From assembly GCA_051955775.1 (NCBI GenBank), contig JBQCGJ010000054.1, positions 1-10,272 on the forward strand: a stretch of DNA of 10,272 bases, given 5' to 3'. A model generated the notes under the pieces. That model made no database searches. It was not told where the DNA came from and saw only the letters and a list, made by a program, of their open reading frames with translations. Source of the DNA: DASUHT01 sp051955775. Lineage in GTDB: Bacteria > Actinomycetota > Thermoleophilia > Gaiellales > JAICJC01. This document shows positions 5,773 through 10,272 of this stretch, one piece after another; the first letter of the stretch is position 1; every line of letters starts with the position of its first letter. The translations under genes were made by a program, and so were the position numbers.

Positions 5773-7476
5773 TCAGGCGGATTCGGGCAGCGCCGAGAAT
5801 CCCTGGCCCTGGCGCTTGGAGGCGTACATGCCGCGGTCCGCTGCCCGTACCAGCACGGCCGCATCGCGGGCGTGGTCGGGGTACAGCGCGATGCCGATCG
5901 AGGCGCTCATGCGCAGCACCGTCGACGACAGCGCGAACGGCTCGGCCATCGACTCCATGATGCGCCGCGCCACCCGTTCGGAGATGCGCGACGCCTCTCC
6001 GGGGGGCAGATCGCTCAGCATCAGCACGAACTCGTCGCCGCCCATCCGCACGACCATGTCCTCCGCGCGGGCGGCGGCCGTCAGCCGTCCCGCCACCTGC
6101 TGCAGCAGCTCGTCGCCACAGGCGTGGCCGTGCAGGTCGTTGACCGCCTTGAAGCGGTCGAGGTCGACGTACAGCAGCGCCACCTGCCGGCCGGCGCCGC
6201 CCGCGGCGGCGATCGCCCTGTCGAGCCCCTGCTCGAACTGCGTGCGATTGGCCAGTCCGGTCAGCTGGTCGTGGAACGCGAGGTGCTCGACCCGCTGCTC
6301 GCGGCGCTTGCGCTCGGTGATGTCGTGCGCGAAGAGGTTCAGGCACAGCTCGTGTCCGCTGCCGCTGGGCCACAGGTTGACCTCGGCGGTGAAGCTGGAG
6401 CCCCCCGCGGTACGCAGCACGAGCTCCTGGTCGCGCAGTCCGCCGCCGCCGTCGCGCACGCAGGCGTTCAGCGCCTCTTCGGCGTCTCCCTCGGCAACGG
6501 CCTCCGCCAGCGGCCGGCCCACGACCTCCGACCGCGGCCACCCGAACAGCAGCTCGGCTGCCCGGTTCCACTCGGTCACCCGGCCCTCGGCGTCGGTGGC
6601 CACGAATGCTTCGCTGGTGGTATCCACGATCGCCCGCGCCCGCTCCTCGCTGGCCCGCATGCGGGCCTCGGCCAGCACCCGGGGCGTCACGTCCACGTCG
6701 CGGAACTGGACGCCGATCTGCTCGCCATCGGCGTCGGTGACCGGTGCGCCCGTGCTCCACAGCCAGCGTACGTCGCCCTGCCGGGTGACGATCCGGTACT
6801 CGCGATCGACGTACGACTCGCCGGCCCACGTCCGCTGCCACAGATCGAAGACGCCCTCGACGTCGTCGGCATGGACGCCGATCATGGGGTCGGCCTGCAG
6901 GTCGTCCGCGGTGTACCCGGTCAGCCGCTCGAAGGACGGCGTCACGTACCGCAGCCGCCGCTGCGCGTCGTAGAAGTAGACGACATCGGTCAGGTTGGCG
7001 GTCACGACGTCGAGCAGCGCGCGCTCCTGCTCCGCCTGTTCGGCCGCCTCCCGGGCCTGTGCGAGCACCATCTCGCGCTCTGCCTGGGCGCGGCGCTGCT
7101 CCGTGATGTCGGTCACGGTACCGATGCGAGCGGTCACCCCGCCGTCGGTGTCGCGCACGACGATCGCCGTGGCGCGCACCCAGAGGGTGGTCGCGTCCGG
7201 GCGGCGCAGCCGGAACTCCGAGCTGAACTCGCCGCCCAGCCGCTCGGATCCGGCCAGCTCGTCCGTCACCCGCTCGCGATCGACGGGGTGGACGGCGGCC
7301 ATGAAGTCGAACCCGATCAGCTCCTGCTGCGGGCGGTCCAGAAGCTCGCACAGGCGCTCGTTGACGAACCGGCAGCGGTGCTCGCGGTCGGTCTCGAGGA
7401 TGCCGATCGGGGCCTGCATCGCGAGCAGGCTGAAGCGTGTGCGTTCGAGCTCCAGGGGATCATTGCTGAGACTCAC
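5773..7476 (-). CDS. Diguanylate cyclase with three PAS domains (PAS-PAS-PAS-GGDEF)
   Basis: A 567-residue, apparently cytosolic sensor enzyme making c-di-GMP from two GTP. PAS 1 is at about 12-127, ending in the DITEQRR PAC motif. A charged helical linker follows at about 128-152. PAS 2 is at about 156-275 and PAS 3 at about 280-395 (DITERKRREQ). The GGDEF domain runs from about 400 to 560, opening with FHDQLTGLANR. The catalytic signature GGDEF at 479-483 is intact. The inhibitory I-site RAED is present at 470-473, so product feedback is expected. There is no transmembrane segment, EAL or HD-GYP domain. The same frame is open to 8463, but that extension overlaps two other genes and looks non-coding. 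The GTG at 7476 overlaps the upstream stop by GTGA and places PAS 1 correctly. The ligands of the PAS domains cannot be read from the sequence. Confidence 0.93.
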   Translation of the reverse strand: MSLSNDPLELERTRFSLLAMQAPIGILETDREHRCRFVNERLCELLDRPQQELIGFDFMAAVHPVDRERVTDELAGSERLGGEFSSEFRLRRPDATTLWVRATAIVVRDTDGGVTARIGTVTDITEQRRAQAEREMVLAQAREAAEQAEQERALLDVVTANLTDVVYFYDAQRRLRYVTPSFERLTGYTADDLQADPMIGVHADDVEGVFDLWQRTWAGESYVDREYRIVTRQGDVRWLWSTGAPVTDADGEQIGVQFRDVDVTPRVLAEARMRASEERARAIVDTTSEAFVATDAEGRVTEWNRAAELLFGWPRSEVVGRPLAEAVAEGDAEEALNACVRDGGGGLRDQELVLRTAGGSSFTAEVNLWPSGSGHELCLNLFAHDITERKRREQRVEHLAFHDQLTGLANRTQFEQGLDRAIAAAGGAGRQVALLYVDLDRFKAVNDLHGHACGDELLQQVAGRLTAAARAEDMVVRMGGDEFVLMLSDLPPGEASRISERVARRIMESMAEPFALSSTVLRMSASIGIALYPDHARDAAVLVRAADRGMYASKRQGQGFSALPESA

Positions 7477-7742
7477 TTCATGCGTCGATCGGCGGGTATT
7501 GGCCCGAATTGAGCCGAATTCGGCAGCGGACAGCGGCACGCATGCCGGCGGTGCGTGGGCGGCCGGTGCGGGTGCCGGCGGGGCGTCGCCGGGCCGGGAT
7601 GCGGACGCCGGCCCTCCAGTGCGTGTACGACCGACCGCGCGATCGCCTCCACCGGCGTCTCGAACCGCACCAGCAGGCATATCCCCAGCAGCAGCGCCGA
7701 GATCAGCAGGAGGTATTCGACGCTTGCCTGGCCACGCTGCAC
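7473..7742 (-). CDS. Flp/type IVb prepilin-like small protein
   Basis: An 89-residue ORF. Its N-terminus reads MQRG/QASVEYLLLISALLLG. The G4/Q5 junction followed by E at +5 and Y at +6 of the predicted mature protein, then a hydrophobic helix (about 10-26), is the type IVb (Flp/Tad) prepilin signature that prepilin peptidases cut. Archaeal class III signal peptides look similar. After residue 30 the chain is rich in Pro, His and Arg and is not like a normal pilin body. It may be a minor pseudopilin, a TadE-like fragment or a membrane peptide. The GTG start at 7742 has no good Shine-Dalgarno, which lowers confidence. The end overlaps the diguanylate cyclase start (GTGA), arguing for co-translation. 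The 87 bp separating it from the upstream gene show no clear promoter. Confidence 0.7.
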   Translation of the reverse strand: MQRGQASVEYLLLISALLLGICLLVRFETPVEAIARSVVHALEGRRPHPGPATPRRHPHRPPTHRRHACRCPLPNSAQFGPIPADRRMK

Positions 7743-7829
7743 CCGACCGACCGTACCCAGGCCGGGCGCGCGAATGGGTGACAGGGTGTGCCGATTCCGT
7801 CACCACTCTGCCGGTACGGGGACGATCTC

Positions 7830-10272
7830 TCAGGGACGCCCGCGCAGGCGTGCCGCCAGATCGGCCTGCTCGAAGCGCTCGTGGATGTCCGACATGTCGA
7901 CCATGTCCCGCAGCGTCTCGAGGTCGCGGTCGCTGGACATCCACACCGACTCGGGATCGATGAACACGTGGGGATTGGAGCGATCGCCCTCGACGCTGAT
8001 CGTGAAGGCGAACAGCGGCTTGCGCTGGCCCTGGGCGTTGCTGACGTCGATCCGATACTCGATGCTGGCCAGCTCGCGCGAGCGCGGCCGCGCCGAGCTG
8101 GATGTGACCAGGTGGAAATCGGTGCCCTGCGGCGTGGCGTCGCGCAGGCGGTACAGGTACTCCTCGATGCCCCACCGCTGCAGCCGCTGATTGACCTCGG
8201 ACGGGGCGAGCAGCAGGGCATACGGCGACTCGAAGCCGGTGCCCTGGCCCTGCGCGTGGGCGAGCTCGTACATCGCCGACTGGTAGTCCTGCGCGTATTC
8301 GCCGCGGGCGGGAAACTGTCGTGCGTGGCGCTGCCGGCCGGGGGCGGGGCCGAGCGTGCTCTCGATCACGATCTCGCGCGTGGCCGGGTTGCGCCAGATC
8401 CGCTCGCCACCCGGAAACTCGAGCACCCTGCGGTCGGGCACGGTGTCGGGCATGCCTATCCATTGCCCGCGGCTGTTCTTTCTCGGGTTGACCGGGTCGA
8501 CGGGCCAGCCGACCGGCGCGGCCGACTCGGGGGCGACCGCGGCCACGATGCCGCGACCCTGGCTGTAGTCGTCGACCGCCTTCTCCCCCTCGTCGAGCGG
8601 CTTCTGCACGGCTTCCAGCTCGCGGCGGATCTTGGCCAGCTCGCGCTGGGCGGTCTCGGGATGTTCGCTGATCGTCTCCAGGCTCTTGCCGATCGCCTGC
8701 TCGCGTGCCTGCAGATCCCGTTCGATCGCGCGCAGCTTCTTGACCTCGTGTGAGGCCTCGAAGCCCTTGGTGCCGTACCCGGGCGTGAGCCGCAGCGCCG
8801 TCAGCACCTTGTCGGCGACACGGCGGATGTGGCCCAGCACGCCCTCGTAGCCCATCAGCTCGCGGGCCGTCTCACGGTGATACTCGATGTGCCGCGGCTC
8901 GGCCTCGGGCCCGTACTCGATGCGCACGCCCCCGCCGTCGCCGTAGCGAACCTGCACGGTCGAGCCGGGCAGGGTCGGGTTCTCGATCAGGGGCACCTTG
9001 GCCGCGAGATCTCCCAGGGCCGCGTGCATCGCGGCCACGTCCCTGGCGCTTCGCTGGTGCGGCTTCTCGAAGATCGATGCGGCGCGCTCCTGGGCGCTCG
9101 GCTCCTTGAGCGGTGTGTGCAGGTCGCCGGCGTCGATCATCTTCGACTGCCCGAGCAGGCTGTCGCGGAAGCTGCGCAGCTGGTGGGCCTCGGACTCGGC
9201 GGCGGGATCCCCCTGCTTGGACGCGAGCTCGGTCAACCGCTGGTCGATCGCGCCCAGCACGGCCTCGCGGGCCGCCGGATCCTTCATCGTGGGGCGGATC
9301 GTGTCGGCAACGTCGCCGGGGGTGCTCAGGCCCTTCTTGACAGCGCCGTGGACGGCCTTGGCGATCGGGTCGTTGACGATGTTCTGCATCACCGACGACA
9401 GATCGATCGCGACCTGCCCAGCGACGAGCCCCCAGCCGCGCGCCGCGCCGAAGCTGTCGGCGTCGGCAGCCTGCTTCAGGAACGCGCCGATCGAGATCAC
9501 GGCGGTGACGTTGGCCACGCCTTTCGAGCGCAGGTACGCGCCGATCGCCGCGCTGGCCAGCTCGCCCCACACGCCGAACGAGCTGAGCACCGCGAGGCCG
9601 GCCGAGATCTCGACCGTCTTCTCGATCATGTCCCTGAACTTGTCGGCGTTCGTGAACACGTCGAAGGCCAGGTGGATGTTGTGCTCGGCCTCGGCGATGG
9701 CGAGGATCGCGCCCACCCGCAGCGCGACCGTCTGGTTCTTCTCGAAGTACTCGTTCAGGTACCTGGTGACCTCGGTCTGAAACGCGTCGATCACCTGCTG
9801 CGCGACGTCGCCGCTGCCGCCGGGCTTGGCTCCGGACTGCTCGCGCGCGGTCTTCAGGGTCTGCTGGAGCGAGGCCGCGGTCGGGTCGAGCCCGCCCTCG
9901 CGGGCGCCCTCGACGTACATCTCGGCGGCCATCCCGGTGCCGGTCTCGAGCCCGCTCTCGGACATGCGCGGCTGCGGGTTGCGAACGCCGGGGCCGCCGA
10001 TCGCATGACCACTCGCGGTCATCGGACGGTGCATGTGCTGGAGCGTCGCGAGCTGCTGCTGGCGCGCGAGCATGTAGTCGACCACGTCCTTGGGCACGGT
10101 GTTCTGCTCGCGCATGATCAGCGGCGGGTTGGGGGAGAACGTCTTCTGGTCGCGGACGTCGATCAGATACGTCCAGCCTTCCTCGGGCGTCGTCGGCCTG
10201 GCGCCCGCGATCGGCACGCTGGCGTCCGGCGCGAGCCCGGTCTGCTGGGCCGCCTGCGGCTGCAGATCGGGT
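7830..10272 (-). CDS. C-terminal part of a large multi-domain protein, possible polymorphic-toxin/eCIS-type cargo
   Basis: The frame is open through the right edge, so the true start is probably outside; 813 residues are visible. A GTG at 10217 is possible but has only a weak upstream GGA. Numbered from 10217, residues 1-110 are Pro/Gln/Gly-rich and linker-like. About 115-290 form alanine-rich amphipathic helices. About 487-550 is a highly charged coiled coil (HEVKKLRAIERDLQAREQ). About 690-795 is a compact C-terminal module with AHAQGQGTGFESPYALLLAP, SEVNQRLQRWGIEEYL, ASIEYRIDV and NPHVFIDPESVW. That last module resembles, from memory, one labelled polymorphic toxin type 4 at the end of DUF4157-type and contractile-injection-linked proteins. 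I cannot confirm this, and no immunity gene is evident. There is no signal peptide in the visible part. Coding potential is well supported by length; function is unknown. Confidence 0.75.
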   Translation of the reverse strand, partial: PDLQPQAAQQTGLAPDASVPIAGARPTTPEEGWTYLIDVRDQKTFSPNPPLIMREQNTVPKDVVDYMLARQQQLATLQHMHRPMTASGHAIGGPGVRNPQPRMSESGLETGTGMAAEMYVEGAREGGLDPTAASLQQTLKTAREQSGAKPGGSGDVAQQVIDAFQTEVTRYLNEYFEKNQTVALRVGAILAIAEAEHNIHLAFDVFTNADKFRDMIEKTVEISAGLAVLSSFGVWGELASAAIGAYLRSKGVANVTAVISIGAFLKQAADADSFGAARGWGLVAGQVAIDLSSVMQNIVNDPIAKAVHGAVKKGLSTPGDVADTIRPTMKDPAAREAVLGAIDQRLTELASKQGDPAAESEAHQLRSFRDSLLGQSKMIDAGDLHTPLKEPSAQERAASIFEKPHQRSARDVAAMHAALGDLAAKVPLIENPTLPGSTVQVRYGDGGGVRIEYGPEAEPRHIEYHRETARELMGYEGVLGHIRRVADKVLTALRLTPGYGTKGFEASHEVKKLRAIERDLQAREQAIGKSLETISEHPETAQRELAKIRRELEAVQKPLDEGEKAVDDYSQGRGIVAAVAPESAAPVGWPVDPVNPRKNSRGQWIGMPDTVPDRRVLEFPGGERIWRNPATREIVIESTLGPAPGRQRHARQFPARGEYAQDYQSAMYELAHAQGQGTGFESPYALLLAPSEVNQRLQRWGIEEYLYRLRDATPQGTDFHLVTSSSARPRSRELASIEYRIDVSNAQGQRKPLFAFTISVEGDRSNPHVFIDPESVWMSSDRDLETLRDMVDMSDIHERFEQADLAARLRGRP

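Noticed and set aside
5872..7512. 546-codon plus-strand open frame opposite the GGDEF gene
   Set aside because: It is a mirror of the minus-strand coding frame; it lacks recognisable motifs, while the opposite strand has intact PAS and GGDEF signatures.
7477..8463. N-terminal extension of the GGDEF frame up to 8463
   Set aside because: It overlaps the prepilin-like gene and the end of the large protein on the same strand in another frame, and its translation is Arg/Ala/Pro-rich without structure. The GTG at 7476 with a GTGA overlap is the better start.

Overview
This window reads as high-GC chromosomal DNA with every recognisable gene on the minus strand. GC-rich codon use, GTG starts, 4-base gene overlaps and a cluster of GGTGTCAGACACC-type repeats fit an actinobacterium. 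I lean towards Thermoleophilia (Solirubrobacter/Gaiella-like), but that is inference from style, not from a marker gene.

Following transcription from right to left, there are three blocks. (1) Positions 10272-7830 hold the C-terminal 813 residues of a large, 5'-truncated, multi-domain protein of unknown function. It has a helical middle, a charged coiled coil and a C-terminal module that resembles, from memory, a polymorphic-toxin-type module. After 87 bp comes an 89-residue protein with a type IVb (Flp-like) prepilin signature. It overlaps by GTGA the start of a cytosolic PAS-PAS-PAS-GGDEF diguanylate cyclase. (2) After 62 bp comes a 30-residue single-pass membrane peptide with a good ribosome binding site. 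Its TAG stop shares a base with the GTG start of an NAD(P)-dependent aldehyde dehydrogenase. (3) After 32 bp lies a four-gene NAD operon: nrtR (Nudix-winged-helix regulator), pncB (nicotinate phosphoribosyltransferase), a fused nicotinamidase-NAD synthetase, and a GNAT acetyltransferase. All three internal junctions overlap by 4 bp (ATGA, ATGA, GTGA).

The NAD operon encodes the salvage route nicotinamide -> nicotinate -> NaMN and the last step NaAD -> NAD. Only the adenylyltransferase NadD is missing from the window. The most striking feature is the fusion of an ammonia-releasing amidase (PncA) to an ammonia-consuming, glutaminase-less NadE. The ammonia removed from nicotinamide could therefore be handed to the NadE site of the same polypeptide.

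The left 207 bp contain no gene. They hold a short GC-rich tandem repeat and at least two hairpins built from the GTGTCAGACAC motif.
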